A stretch of DNA of 64,000 nucleotides from JADMJV01 sp964649085 (GTDB lineage Bacteria > Vulcanimicrobiota > Xenobia > Xenobiales > JADMJV01), in contig CAZYPN010000030.1 of NCBI GenBank assembly GCA_964649085.1, positions 17,034-81,033 of the forward strand. The letters are read 5' to 3'. Positions 43,036 through 51,090 of this stretch are shown piece after piece. The notes beneath the pieces were generated by a model. That model made no database searches and was not told where the DNA came from. It worked only from the letters and a program-made list of their open reading frames with translations. A program made the translations under genes and the position numbers. Positions within the stretch are counted from its first letter, which is position 1. Each line of letters opens with the position of its first letter.

Positions 43036-43395
43036 GGGCGATGAGCCTGGTTCGCAGGCACAAAGTGCGCGCGGGCGAGCACATGGGGGCTCTGGAGGGG
43101 CGATGAGCCTGGTTCGCAGGCACAAAGTGCGCGCGNNNNNNNNNNNNNNNNNNNNNNNNNNNNNNNNNNNNNNNNNNNNNNNNNNNNNNNNNNNNNNNNN
43201 NNNNNNNNNNNNNNNNNNNNNNNNNNNNNNNNNNNGCAGGCACAAAGTGCGCGCGGGCGAGCACATGGGGGCTCTGGGAGGGGCGGTGAGCCTGGTTTAC
43301 AGGCACAAAGTGCGCGAGGGTGAGCACATGGGGCTCTGGGAGGGGCGATGAGCCTGGTTTGCAGGCACAAAGTGCGCGCGAGCGAGCACATGACT
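43036..43395. repeat. 62-bp tandem repeat array, interrupted by gap
   Basis: Units with a period of 62 bases (for example 43041 to 43103, and 43287 to 43349), each containing GAGCCTGGTT, then GCAGGCACAAAGTGCGCGCG, then GAGCACATGGGG. Two units precede the gap and about three follow, with single-base differences. A short near-palindrome, GCAC-AAA-GTGC, recurs in each. The array sits between the divergent TMEM43 and secreted-protein genes. Frames through it are not maintained, so it is non-coding. Confidence 0.88.
43136..43235. other. Scaffold gap of 100 N
   Basis: A placeholder run inside the 62-bp array. The real array length is unknown; repeats on both sides explain the assembly break. Confidence 0.98.
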
Positions 43396-43436
43396 GCGAG
43401 CGCAGGCCGCAGGGTCGGCTTGGAGAAGTGGCCGCG

Positions 43437-44336
43437 ATGAAAGCCTTGCGATGTCTTGTTGTGTTTTTGTTGCTCCTCGTAGCGGTCGGCGCCGAGGAGT
43501 ATATTGTTCCTATCCGCGGTCCTCTGGAAATGACCGACGGGAGCCGAACCCTCAAGATCGAGGATGAGTTTGACGCAGTGTTGCTCTCTTCGTCTCAGGG
43601 GTCGGTTCGCGTGCGTCCGCTGGTGTTTGTGCGCAAAGCCCAGTTGGATACGCAGGGAAGTGTCGTCGTAGAGCAGGCCCAACTGTTTGTGGGTCCCTAT
43701 CCCGGCGACGAACAACCGATCGCAGGACTGGCCCCCAAGGGTGAAAAGCTGCAGATTCTGCGAGACTATGGCGACTGGCTGGTGGCCTATAGCCCCCAGT
43801 TGCCGGTTTTTACGACCAAAACCCCTCGCTGGTTTCATGCGCCCGGTTCGGTAGCCTGGATGACCAACCCGCCGGCATTATCGCGCCAGGCTGTGGCCAA
43901 GCTGGTGGACGCCAGAACACCGGGTAAGGCCCGGTTCCCTTTCGTTCTGCTTCCCTCGTGGGTTCCGGCTGGTTATGTGGCGAGTCTGCAAGCGTTAGAG
44001 AAGGACGACCGCTTCGGTCCCTCCTATCGGGTGCTGTATCGCAAGGGGAAGTCGTCCATCGGCGTGCAGTATGCCACGGGGGGCATTGGCGATCGCTGGT
44101 TTGAGGAACCGACTCGGAAGGTGAAGGTCGCTCATCCATTTCTGGGTTCCATCACCACCGCCTTTCTGAAGTCTCAGCCGCCCGGCGGTTGGACCACGCA
44201 TTGGGTCAGCGTGCCCGGGGTTATGACCCCATCGGGCGAGCGCTGGAGAAGCGGCAATCTGGGGTTGACCTTCGATAAGTCGTTCTCTGAGGGCGACATC
44301 CAGCGCATCTTGCAGAGCCTGAAAGCCGTGAAGTAG
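43437..44336 (+). CDS. Secreted protein, unknown function
   Basis: A 299-residue protein with a signal peptide (MKALRCLVVFLLLLVAVGAEE). Residues about 75-125 (AQLFVGPYPGDEQPIAGLAP, LQILRDYGDWLVAYS) resemble an SH3-like fold. The C-terminal part (LLPSWVPAGYVASLQALEKD, YRVLYRKGKSSIGVQYATGG) resembles DUF4367-type domains found outside membranes. The ATG at 43437 has GGAGAAG upstream; the frame upstream is in the repeat array. It is divergent from the TMEM43 gene with the 62-bp array between. A cell-envelope role is likely, no more. Confidence 0.72.
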   Translation: MKALRCLVVFLLLLVAVGAEEYIVPIRGPLEMTDGSRTLKIEDEFDAVLLSSSQGSVRVRPLVFVRKAQLDTQGSVVVEQAQLFVGPYPGDEQPIAGLAPKGEKLQILRDYGDWLVAYSPQLPVFTTKTPRWFHAPGSVAWMTNPPALSRQAVAKLVDARTPGKARFPFVLLPSWVPAGYVASLQALEKDDRFGPSYRVLYRKGKSSIGVQYATGGIGDRWFEEPTRKVKVAHPFLGSITTAFLKSQPPGGWTTHWVSVPGVMTPSGERWRSGNLGLTFDKSFSEGDIQRILQSLKAVK

Positions 44337-44657
44337 CCGAAGGTTGCCTGGGTGTGCTGGCCGTGTGCAACCATGGTCAAGAAGCTTCGGAAGCGCGGCA
44401 ATAGCCAAGCAACCAGGCATAACCCCTGAAATCCTGGTCCTCAACGACGTCCTGGCCATTCACGGCATGCGAACATGAAGGCGGGGGGAGAAGATCCGCG
44501 CTCTGCCTCATTTGCCGGAGAGTATTTACTGATCGGCAACCATAGCTTCGTAGCGACCGGTCTGGATGTCAACGTTCCACTGTTGGAGGAGGAGGCCATG
44601 AAAGTGGCTCAGGGAGCGATACCGAGGGAGCCAGGCACTTCTGTCTAAGCGCCATCG
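44337..44657 (+). pseudogene. Non-coding stretch with possible AbrB/MazE-like antitoxin remnant
   Basis: There is no intact gene longer than 60 codons here. The phrase MVKKLRKRGNSQA starting at the ATG near 44373 resembles the first strand of AbrB/MazE antitoxins (K.G.S.A). A different frame then continues GITPEILVLNDV, and a 57-codon frame runs from ATG 44475 to 44648 (starting MKAGGEDPRSASFAGEYLL). Together they look like a decayed antitoxin gene broken by indels. The match is short, so this is tentative. The ribosome site of the next gene is weak. Confidence 0.3.
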
Positions 44658-47600
44658 ATGCTGCCCGACTGGCTTTCCGACTCTCTGCAACTTTTGCGTC
44701 GCCAACGCGACTTCCGCCCCAATGAGGCCCTGCGCGCCAAGTCGCGCCTGATCAACGACTATATGGCCGCCAGCGGGCTGAGCGCGGTGGTGGTGGGCGT
44801 CAGCGGTGGGGTGGATTCGGCCCTGGTGCTGGCTTTGGCAGACCATGCCCGGCGTCAGCCCGGATCGCCCATTCGGCGGCTGGTGGCGGCGCTGATTCCC
44901 ATGTTTACCAGCGGAGCCACCAGTCAGGACCGGGCTCTGGAGCGGGGGCGCGAGGTGGCCGAACGCTATGGGGCGGAAATCGCCCACATCGACCTGAGCC
45001 AGAGCAAAACCGTGCTACAAGAGGCGGTCGATCGGGGTTGCGGGCGCCAGGGCCAGCCCTGGGCAGCCGGGCAGCTGGTGTCCTACCTGCGCACCCCGGC
45101 TCTGTATTATCTGGCGGCCAACCTGGCCGAGGCTGGCTATCCCGCTTTGCTGTGGGGCACCACCAACCGCGACGAGGGGGCCTACATCGGATTTTTTGGC
45201 AAGGCCTCGGATGGGATGGTCGACCTGCAGCCTATCTCCGACCTGCACAAGTCGGAGGTCTACCAGCTGGCCCGCTTGCTAGAAGTGCCCCGCTCGGTAT
45301 TGGAGGCGGTGCCCAGCGGCGACACCTTTGACGGCCGAGTGGACGAGCAGATGATCGGCGCCCCCTACGATTTTCTCGAGCTGTATCAAGGGGCTTTGGA
45401 GCGGGGTTTTGAGCTGCCGGCCCAGGCGGCTGACTGGGTTGCGGCGGTCGAGGACCTGCATCGGCGCAATTTGCACAAGTATCTGGCCAACAGCCCGGCG
45501 GTGCATCTCGATTGTTATCCTAGGGCCGTGCCCGGGGGTTGGCGCAGCGAGGCCTATCCGCCCCTGCCCCCCGGGGCCGCCCCGCAGGGACGGCTGGTGG
45601 GCGAGTTTTCGCTGCCCGACCCGGCCTGGGAGGATCGCCAGCCGGAGGCCACCGGTCTCGACGACCTGGGCGACAGCGCCCGGCTGTGGGAAGCCGCCCT
45701 CGACCCTCAGGAGGTGGACTGGCTGCGTGCGCAGCTGGACAAGGTGGAGTGGGTGGCGGTCAATCGTCACGGCAATCGTCAGGACTTCGACCCTGCCCGG
45801 GATCCGGTGGGCTCGTGGCGGGCCAGTTGCTGGTCGCCAGCGCTGGCCGAGGCCCTGTGGCAAAGGTTGGCCCCCGGGCTGACGCAACTGCGCGTTTTCG
45901 AGCCCGATACCCCCAGCGACGCGGGCGGCCACGCGGTGTGGCGGGCGATGGGGGTGAACCCGGCCATGCGCTTTATTCGCTACGCCCCGGGCGGGGTGCT
46001 GGTGCCCCATTATGACGCCGGCTACGATTATGGTGATGGCCGACGCCATACGTTGATGAGCCTGGTGGTGTATCTGAGTGACGGCGGGCAGACGCGTTTT
46101 TTGCTCGAGCCCCAGCGCCACCGCCCCACGGCCATGAGAAACCACCAAGATTGGACTCGCCTGGCCCGCGAAGAAGAGGTGCTGACCTCGGTGGATACCC
46201 GGGCCGGTCGAGCGCTGGCCTTTGACCATCGGCTGCTGCACGACTCGACCCCCTGGGAAGGTCCGGGCGAGCGGCTGCTGCTGCGCACCGACATCGTTTT
46301 CGAGCGGTGTGGCCTGCAACCCATCGCGCCACGAGTGACAGGTTTGGGTCGGAGCGGAGACCCGGGTTTGGATGCCGACCCCTACTATGGTCCGCTGTTC
46401 TCCTTGTTGGGCAGCCGCCAGGCGGTGGAGGAGGCTGGCTACTTTGCCGAGTCCCCGTCCGAGCCGGGGCCCTGGAGGGAGGACCCGCTCTGGATGGTGA
46501 CTCCCCTGCACAAGTTGGAGCAGCGGCTGCAGCAGGCGCCCCCCGAGGCCGATCTGGCGGTGCTGGTCACCACGGGCGCTTTTTGCCCGGTGCATCCGGG
46601 GCATGTTGCCATGATGGAGCGCGCCCGGGGCTTGCTGGAGTCGCAGGGCACGTTTGTGGTGGGCGGCTATCTTTCACCTTCCCACGATGAGTATGTGGGG
46701 TTGAAGTGCGGGCCGGCCGTGCCCGGGGCCGCCCATCGCCTGCACCTGTGCCAGCAGATGGTGGCCGAAAGCGATTGGCTGCTGGTGGATCCCTGGGAAA
46801 GTCAGGTGGCCCCGGTGGCGGTGAATTTCACCGTGGTGATGGAGCGGCTGGGGGCTTATCTGAGCCGCCATCTTCGCTGTCACCGTCCGCTGCGGGTGGT
46901 GTATGTCTTCGGCAGCGACAATGCCCGCTTCGCTCTGACCTTTGGGGCTCGGGGCCACGGGGTTTGCATACCGCGCTGTGGTTACGAGCAGTTGGCCGCG
47001 CGCTACGCTAGCGACCCGCGGGTGGCCCGCGACCGGGTGTTGTTCGACCCGGGTCCGGGCCTACCGAATACGGCTTCCAGCAAGGTGCGCCAGGGCCAGT
47101 TGGAAAGCCTGACCGAAGAGGTCCGGGCCCTGTGGCTCAGCTGGATCGAGCGACCCGTGCCCGCTCCGGGACGATTTTATGTGCGCGATGAGGGCGACTG
47201 GGCGCTGGCCAGCCTGGCCGAGGTGGTCGGCTGGGAGCTGTTGCGACCGGCCTGGCAGCGCTTTGTCGATCGGGTCGAGGGGCTGCTGGCCCAGGCCTTC
47301 GCCGCGGCGACGGCTCCCGACGTGCCCCGCCAGCTGGAAGTGCAACGGCTGTTGCTCAGCCAGCAGGCGGTTCGAGGGGGGAGTCTCGGTCGGGTGTTGA
47401 GTTTGGATCCGTGCCTGCCCGGTGAGGCCAATCTGGGGGTGTCGCGGCTCTTTCCACTGGCCGACAGCTCGCGGGGCCTGGGCCTGGTGGCCCGTCCTGG
47501 CTGGCCGCCGCTGGAGCAGCAGCTGGACTCGATCGCCCCGGGGCAGTATGTGCTGATGGATGACGATCGGGTGACCGGCGAAACCGAACGGGTGGTGCGC

Positions 47601-48095
47601 AGCTGGTTGCCCCGCTCGGTGGAACTGGTGGGCAGCCAGTGTCTGTGCCAGGTCGAGGCCCCCGGGCCCGGAGGGCTATGCGACCTGGTGGACGCGCGTG
47701 ACTTTCTATTGGGCGCCCGCGAAGGCGGACTGGCGGTGCAGCTGCCCGCCCCCTACGGGGTGGCCCGAGCCCCCTATTTGCTGCCCTATGTGCAACCCTG
47801 CGAGCGGTTGAGCATTCCGCTGAGCCGCCAACAGTGGCTGAGCGCCCAGTTGTGGCAGCTCAACCTGGAGTTCTTCGAGAACACCGGCCTGCAGGTCGGC
47901 CACGCCTGGTGCGCCTTTCAACCGCTGGCCCGGCTGTTGGGGTTGGCCGAAGACACGCCGTTGGCCGAGGTGGCCCGCTGGCATCTGCAGCGCCTGGCGG
48001 CCTCTGGTGAACGCTGGAAGAATGCTCGACCGCTGGCTCTGGAAGGTGTTTCACTGAGTCGGGCGATTTTGGACCAACGCTCTGAAGGCGATTGA
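44658..48095 (+). CDS. Multidomain NAD-metabolism protein: NAD synthetase + 2OG-Fe(II) dioxygenase + NMNAT-like + PRTase-like
   Basis: A 1145-residue four-part protein. Residues 1-285 are an NAD synthetase (PP-loop SGGVDS 49-54, GTTNRDE 167-173, DLQPISDLHKSEV 189-201). Residues about 345-550 form a 2-oxoglutarate/Fe(II) dioxygenase with H451, D453 and H528 as iron ligands and R543 for 2-oxoglutarate. Residues about 630-830 are a nucleotidyltransferase with HPGH 646-649 and SSKVR 807-811, as in NMN/nicotinate-nucleotide adenylyltransferases. The C-terminus carries VLMDDDRVTGET (965-976), a PRPP-loop-like motif of phosphoribosyltransferases. All catalytic residues named are present. It could run salvage base to mononucleotide to dinucleotide, with the oxygenase modifying an intermediate; that is inference. 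It overlaps the PIN gene by one base. Confidence 0.85.
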   Translation: MLPDWLSDSLQLLRRQRDFRPNEALRAKSRLINDYMAASGLSAVVVGVSGGVDSALVLALADHARRQPGSPIRRLVAALIPMFTSGATSQDRALERGREVAERYGAEIAHIDLSQSKTVLQEAVDRGCGRQGQPWAAGQLVSYLRTPALYYLAANLAEAGYPALLWGTTNRDEGAYIGFFGKASDGMVDLQPISDLHKSEVYQLARLLEVPRSVLEAVPSGDTFDGRVDEQMIGAPYDFLELYQGALERGFELPAQAADWVAAVEDLHRRNLHKYLANSPAVHLDCYPRAVPGGWRSEAYPPLPPGAAPQGRLVGEFSLPDPAWEDRQPEATGLDDLGDSARLWEAALDPQEVDWLRAQLDKVEWVAVNRHGNRQDFDPARDPVGSWRASCWSPALAEALWQRLAPGLTQLRVFEPDTPSDAGGHAVWRAMGVNPAMRFIRYAPGGVLVPHYDAGYDYGDGRRHTLMSLVVYLSDGGQTRFLLEPQRHRPTAMRNHQDWTRLAREEEVLTSVDTRAGRALAFDHRLLHDSTPWEGPGERLLLRTDIVFERCGLQPIAPRVTGLGRSGDPGLDADPYYGPLFSLLGSRQAVEEAGYFAESPSEPGPWREDPLWMVTPLHKLEQRLQQAPPEADLAVLVTTGAFCPVHPGHVAMMERARGLLESQGTFVVGGYLSPSHDEYVGLKCGPAVPGAAHRLHLCQQMVAESDWLLVDPWESQVAPVAVNFTVVMERLGAYLSRHLRCHRPLRVVYVFGSDNARFALTFGARGHGVCIPRCGYEQLAARYASDPRVARDRVLFDPGPGLPNTASSKVRQGQLESLTEEVRALWLSWIERPVPAPGRFYVRDEGDWALASLAEVVGWELLRPAWQRFVDRVEGLLAQAFAAATAPDVPRQLEVQRLLLSQQAVRGGSLGRVLSLDPCLPGEANLGVSRLFPLADSSRGLGLVARPGWPPLEQQLDSIAPGQYVLMDDDRVTGETERVVRSWLPRSVELVGSQCLCQVEAPGPGGLCDLVDARDFLLGAREGGLAVQLPAPYGVARAPYLLPYVQPCERLSIPLSRQQWLSAQLWQLNLEFFENTGLQVGHAWCAFQPLARLLGLAEDTPLAEVARWHLQRLAASGERWKNARPLALEGVSLSRAILDQRSEGD

Positions 48096-48507
48096 TGCGA
48101 AATTTTTTTGATTCCTCTGCGCTCGCCAAGCGCTATGTGGCCGAGATTAGTACCCATAATGTGCTGCAGCTTTGCCAAGATTCGCATCAGATTCTCCTGT
48201 CCGTGATCGTTGTACCTGAATTACTGTCTGCCTTTAACCGACTGCGCCGCGAGCAGAATTACGGGAACCCGACTATCAAATTCTCAAGGCCGAACTGGCC
48301 GCCGATGTGGACGCGGCCACGGTTCTTGAACTGAGTTCGGGCGTCCTGGCTCGCTCACTTGACTGCATGGAAAGGTTCCCGTTGCGGGCCCTGGATGCAA
48401 TTCATCTGGGGTCCGCTTTGGTCTCGGGCGCCCAACGGTTTGTCTCGGCAGACCAGCGACAATGCCGGGCAGCGAGGGAGGCCGGGTTGCTGGTCGAGCA
48501 GGTGTAG
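48095..48507 (+). pseudogene. PIN-domain (VapC-like) toxin, frameshifted
   Basis: The first frame gives MRNFFDSSALAKRYVAE, the PIN N-terminus with its first metal-binding aspartate, through PELLSAFNRLRREQ. The alignment then moves to another frame at about 48255 (ELREPDYQILKAELAADVD). It continues FPLRALDAIHLGSALVSGA and FVSADQRQCRAAREAGL, the typical PIN C-terminal half with its Asp residues. The two halves together make one normal-length PIN RNase of about 137 residues. No complete antitoxin lies next to it. The start overlaps the NAD protein stop. It could be real decay or a sequencing indel. Confidence 0.8.
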
Positions 48508-48755
48508 AGCGCCTCTGGGAGGAGGGGCGTCGGGCAAGTTTCGTAGTGCAAAGCCAGGGCTTCCCTTCTTTGCAGGTCAGCTACCCGTTCTTGTCGGGTC
48601 ACGGGATGCCCGGCCAATCGGCGAGGGTTGATGCAATAGGGGCAACGGCAGTACTGAAGATGCTCGGCCAACTTGTCGATGTCCGTCCAATGGGGAAGAA
48701 GCCGCCGGGCCCGACGGCGGATTCGAGCGCGATGATGGCGACGCAAAGCTCGCAT
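48402..48755 (-). CDS. Small basic protein of the C-x-C-x-x-C-x-NPRR family
   Basis: A 117-residue protein starting MRALRRHHRARIRRRARRLL. The centre is RCPYCINPRRLAGHPVTRQE. Many bacterial genomes carry small proteins with an RHHR.R opening, a CxxC(G/I)NPRR core and a TxQE motif; their function is unknown, though a zinc-ribbon-like RNA-associated role is plausible. The ATG at 48755 has a perfect AGGAGG six bases upstream. Its 3' third overlaps the PIN pseudogene antisense by 106 bases, and family members are usually shorter, so the C-terminus may be extended by a lost stop. Confidence 0.62.
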   Translation of the reverse strand: MRALRRHHRARIRRRARRLLPHWTDIDKLAEHLQYCRCPYCINPRRLAGHPVTRQERVADLQRREALALHYETCPTPLLPEALYTCSTSNPASLAARHCRWSAETNRWAPETKADPR

Positions 48756-48772
48756 GGTCTACCTCCTGCAAA

Positions 48773-48793
48773 GGCGCGGCGTTCGGCCGCGCC
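48773..48793. other. GC-rich hairpin upstream of the CxxC gene
   Basis: GGCGCGGC (48773-48780) and GCCGCGCC (48786-48793) form an 8-bp perfect stem with a GTTCG loop. On the minus strand it is followed by TTTGC and then the AGGAGG of the small CxxC gene. It could end transcription from the Uma2 gene or affect translation of the CxxC gene. Confidence 0.35.
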
Positions 48794-48934
48794 CGTATCC
48801 AGAGGGTGTCGATCGGGGTGTTCATCAGGTGGCATTTCGCGCTGCTCTGTTGCAAGCCTCGCCGTTTCGGAGAATGTCCGAAGGAGCCTTGGAAAGACGA
48901 TTTTCTTGGGCGCTACTTGAAGTGTCCCGCCCTC

Positions 48935-49645
48935 TCACGGCAAGGCGTCGGGGTCGACCCCTAGTTCGCGCAGCCGGGCCGCCAGTCGATCGGCGCGTTG
49001 TCGCTCGACCTCGGCGCGTTGTCGCTCAACCTCGGCAACTTCCGACCCGGTGCGCAAGATTTCGCCTGCAGGGCCGATAAATCTCAGCCACTCGGCTTCG
49101 ATGCCTTCGTAGGGCGAGGTCTCGAGGGTGAGCCCGAAAGGCAGCGAGGTGAGCCGTCGGGGATCGGCCACCGGCACGTAGCCCGCGCCGTGACGTTCGT
49201 AGACCCTGAGTTTACGCTGGCTCAACTTCAGCATGGGGTCGAAGATGACGTAATAGGCGATTCCCAGGCGCGCATAGCCCTGAATCTTTTCTTCTTTGTG
49301 GCGGTCGCGGTTGGATACGACCTCGATGACCAGCTCGGGCGGCTTGCCGTAGCGCCAGATGAAGTAAGAGCGGTTGCGTTTCTCCCATACATCGGCCGGG
49401 GGTTGGACTCCCAGGCTGACGAGCACGTCAGGAACGTAGGGTGGGTCCTCGGCGGTGGAAAACAGCCCCACGTTGGCCAGCGCCAGGAAGGGTTGAAAGC
49501 GTTCTCCGGAGGCGTAGAGCGAGTCGACGAGCAGGCGCTGTTGGCGTTCGGAGAAGAGATTGTCCACCGGCTCGTCGTCCTCCGTCACCACCTGGGTGAG
49601 GTCGGGTTCCCACACCTCGTCCCACTGCTCTGCAACGTCTGCCAT
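48935..49645 (-). CDS. Uma2-family (DUF820) restriction-nuclease-fold protein
   Basis: A 236-residue PD-(D/E)XK-type protein of the Uma2 family, abundant in cyanobacteria and related lineages and of unknown biological role. The core is PPYVPDVLVSLG (the Asp), PELVIEVVSNRD (the E of EXK) and KEEKIQGYARLGIAYYVIFD. A C-terminal coiled-coil-like repeat follows (EVERQRAEVERQRADRLAARL). I set the start at ATG 49645 (MADVAEQWDEV); the frame is open to 49753. Uma2 genes are usually mobile and multi-copy. It is downstream of, and on the same strand as, the queuosine-salvage gene. Confidence 0.85.
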   Translation of the reverse strand: MADVAEQWDEVWEPDLTQVVTEDDEPVDNLFSERQQRLLVDSLYASGERFQPFLALANVGLFSTAEDPPYVPDVLVSLGVQPPADVWEKRNRSYFIWRYGKPPELVIEVVSNRDRHKEEKIQGYARLGIAYYVIFDPMLKLSQRKLRVYERHGAGYVPVADPRRLTSLPFGLTLETSPYEGIEAEWLRFIGPAGEILRTGSEVAEVERQRAEVERQRADRLAARLRELGVDPDALP

Positions 49646-49689
49646 ACCTGAAGTTTCCTCGACTTGCGGCCGGGCCCTGCCCACGGCTT

Positions 49690-50721
49690 CTAGTAGGCGG
49701 TCGTGACCGTGACGTGGGGCCGGGAGTCCTTGTCCTGGCGCGCGGCCAGCCACAGGTACGAGTCGAGCCCGCGGGCGTCCAGGGCGGCGTGTTCGGGACG
49801 CTTTTTCAGCTCCTCGCGCAGCAGCTCGCTGCCCACGATGGTGAAGGCGCGCAGCTCTTGCTCCATTTGCGAGTCGCGTTCGATGGGCTGGCCGCCGTCC
49901 ACGCGCGCGGCCAGGTCGGGCTCGTAGTGCAGCACGCCCATGGCGCGCAGGCCACGGGGCAATTGGTAATCGGCAAACACGGTCAGTTCGCCTACGTCCG
50001 GACAGTGAAAGATGCCGGTGCCGTCGAGCCGCGAGTGGAGCATGCCGACGGCCAGCTGGGCTCGTTTGTTGAAGATGTGACCCTCCGGTGAGGTGTCGCG
50101 AAAGGATGGAAAGTCCCGAGTGAGACGCTCGACAATGCCGTTGCCGCCGTCAAAAGCCTTGCCCCCGGCGGCCTCGACCAGATTGGCGAAACTGCCGGAG
50201 TATTTTTCTTTCAAGACGGTACCGATTTCTCGGAAGATAGCGGTGCGTTCGTCGAGCAGTGGCAGTTCGAAGTTGCCCCGGAAGAGGTGAGCCATCTGGT
50301 CGCGGTTGACGTTGGCCAGGAAATCGGCCTCCAGAATCGGCACGCCTTCCTGCAGGGCCCGCTTGATACCGGCGATCATGGCGTCTGCGCCCGAATACTC
50401 CTTGCCGTTGAAGGTGGTCTTGTATTTGTCTCCGCTCTGGGGATCAAAGAACAGGAAATTGATGCTGTTGGCGACCATAAAGAAGTCGATGGTTCGCCGG
50501 CTGTCTTCGTCGATGTAGTGGGGAAATTTCCAGTTGGCAGGAGCCAGTTGTTCGGGGGTCAGCTCGCGCGCCCTGGCTTTGAGCATGTCCAGGTCCAGCT
50601 TGACGTGTTGGGCGTTGCGAATGACGGGTTCGAGACTGGAGACGACGGGGTTCGGCGACTTTGCTGCCCGGGCGAAGATCGAGTTCAAGCGGGTCGACAG
50701 CTCCGACGGCCGGCTCTGCAT
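49690..50721 (-). CDS. Queuosine salvage protein (DUF2419/Qng1-like)
   Basis: A 343-residue homologue of the DUF2419 family, whose characterised members release queuine from queuosine-5'-phosphate. Matching blocks are PVVSSLEPVIRNAQHVKLD, NWKFPHYIDEDSRRTIDFFM and NSINFLFFDP. The active-site aspartate is expected in the YIDED/TIDFF region, and further down come REIGTVLKEKYSG and GMLHYEPDL-like GVLHYEPDLAA. The start is unclear. ATG 50721 gives a family-like N-terminus, while ATG 50805 would abut the palindrome at 50807. Relatives occur widely in eukaryotes and patchily in bacteria, so horizontal spread is plausible. Confidence 0.85.
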   Translation of the reverse strand: MQSRPSELSTRLNSIFARAAKSPNPVVSSLEPVIRNAQHVKLDLDMLKARARELTPEQLAPANWKFPHYIDEDSRRTIDFFMVANSINFLFFDPQSGDKYKTTFNGKEYSGADAMIAGIKRALQEGVPILEADFLANVNRDQMAHLFRGNFELPLLDERTAIFREIGTVLKEKYSGSFANLVEAAGGKAFDGGNGIVERLTRDFPSFRDTSPEGHIFNKRAQLAVGMLHSRLDGTGIFHCPDVGELTVFADYQLPRGLRAMGVLHYEPDLAARVDGGQPIERDSQMEQELRAFTIVGSELLREELKKRPEHAALDARGLDSYLWLAARQDKDSRPHVTVTTAY

Positions 50722-50806
50722 CTTGTGGAGCTCGGCCCACAGGGGAGCGGGCTCGCTGGAGCCGGCAAAGCCGTCGCCGGGGGTGCTTGATGGACAGCGT
50801 CCCATT

Positions 50807-50835
50807 CTCTAGGATATCCTGGGGATATCCTAGAG
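50807..50835. promoter_or_regulatory. 13-bp perfect palindrome, likely MazEF operator
   Basis: CTCTAGGATATCC (50807-50819) and GGATATCCTAGAG (50823-50835) are perfect inverted repeats with a 3-base spacer. It lies just before the antitoxin start at 50844 and beside the start region of the divergent queuosine-salvage gene. MazE-type antitoxins repress their own operons at such sites. Its inner GGATATCC occurs in both arms. Confidence 0.65.
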
Positions 50836-50843
50836 AGGCGGTC

Positions 50844-51089
50844 TTGTGCGTGCAAAGCCAGGTTAAGAAATGGGGAAACAGTCAGGGACTTCGCCTCCCT
50901 CTGGAACTTCTTCGTCAGGTAAATCTGGCAGTGGGTGATGAAGTTGAAATTTCAGTTGAGAATCAGAAGCTCGTCATCACTCGGGCTCGGCGTAGGCGCA
51001 GTCTGGAAGAGTTGCTCGAGTTGATGCCTGCCGATTATCAGGCGACGGAAGAGGACCTGGGTCCGCCCGTTGGCTTGGAAGAGTGGTGA
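50844..51089 (+). CDS. MazE-like (AbrB/SpoVT fold) antitoxin
   Basis: An antitoxin of about 81 residues. QSQVKKWGNSQGLRLPLELL is the swapped-hairpin DNA-binding domain, followed by VGDEVEISVENQKLVIT. The acidic C-terminus (SLEELLELMPADY, EEDLGPP) is the toxin-binding tail. I favour TTG 50844, with AGAGG five bases before it; GTG 50850 is the alternative. The frame upstream of the palindrome is not coding. It pairs with the toxin gene two bases downstream and probably binds the palindrome at 50807-50835. Confidence 0.88.
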   Translation: MCVQSQVKKWGNSQGLRLPLELLRQVNLAVGDEVEISVENQKLVITRARRRRSLEELLELMPADYQATEEDLGPPVGLEEW

Positions 51090-51090
51090 G

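Noticed and set aside
43036..43395. CRISPR array
   Set aside because: The whole 62-bp unit is repeated without variable spacers and there are no cas genes.
42735..43838. Minus-strand frames running through the 62-bp repeats and the N run
   Set aside because: Frames differ between units and across the gap; the repeats encode no stable protein and the TMEM43 gene starts at 42976.
44475..44648. 57-codon frame as an intact small gene
   Set aside because: No ribosome site and no recognisable family; better seen as part of a decayed region.
45279..46604. Minus-strand 441-codon frame over the NAD protein
   Set aside because: Antisense shadow in GC-rich coding DNA; the plus strand carries all the catalytic motifs.
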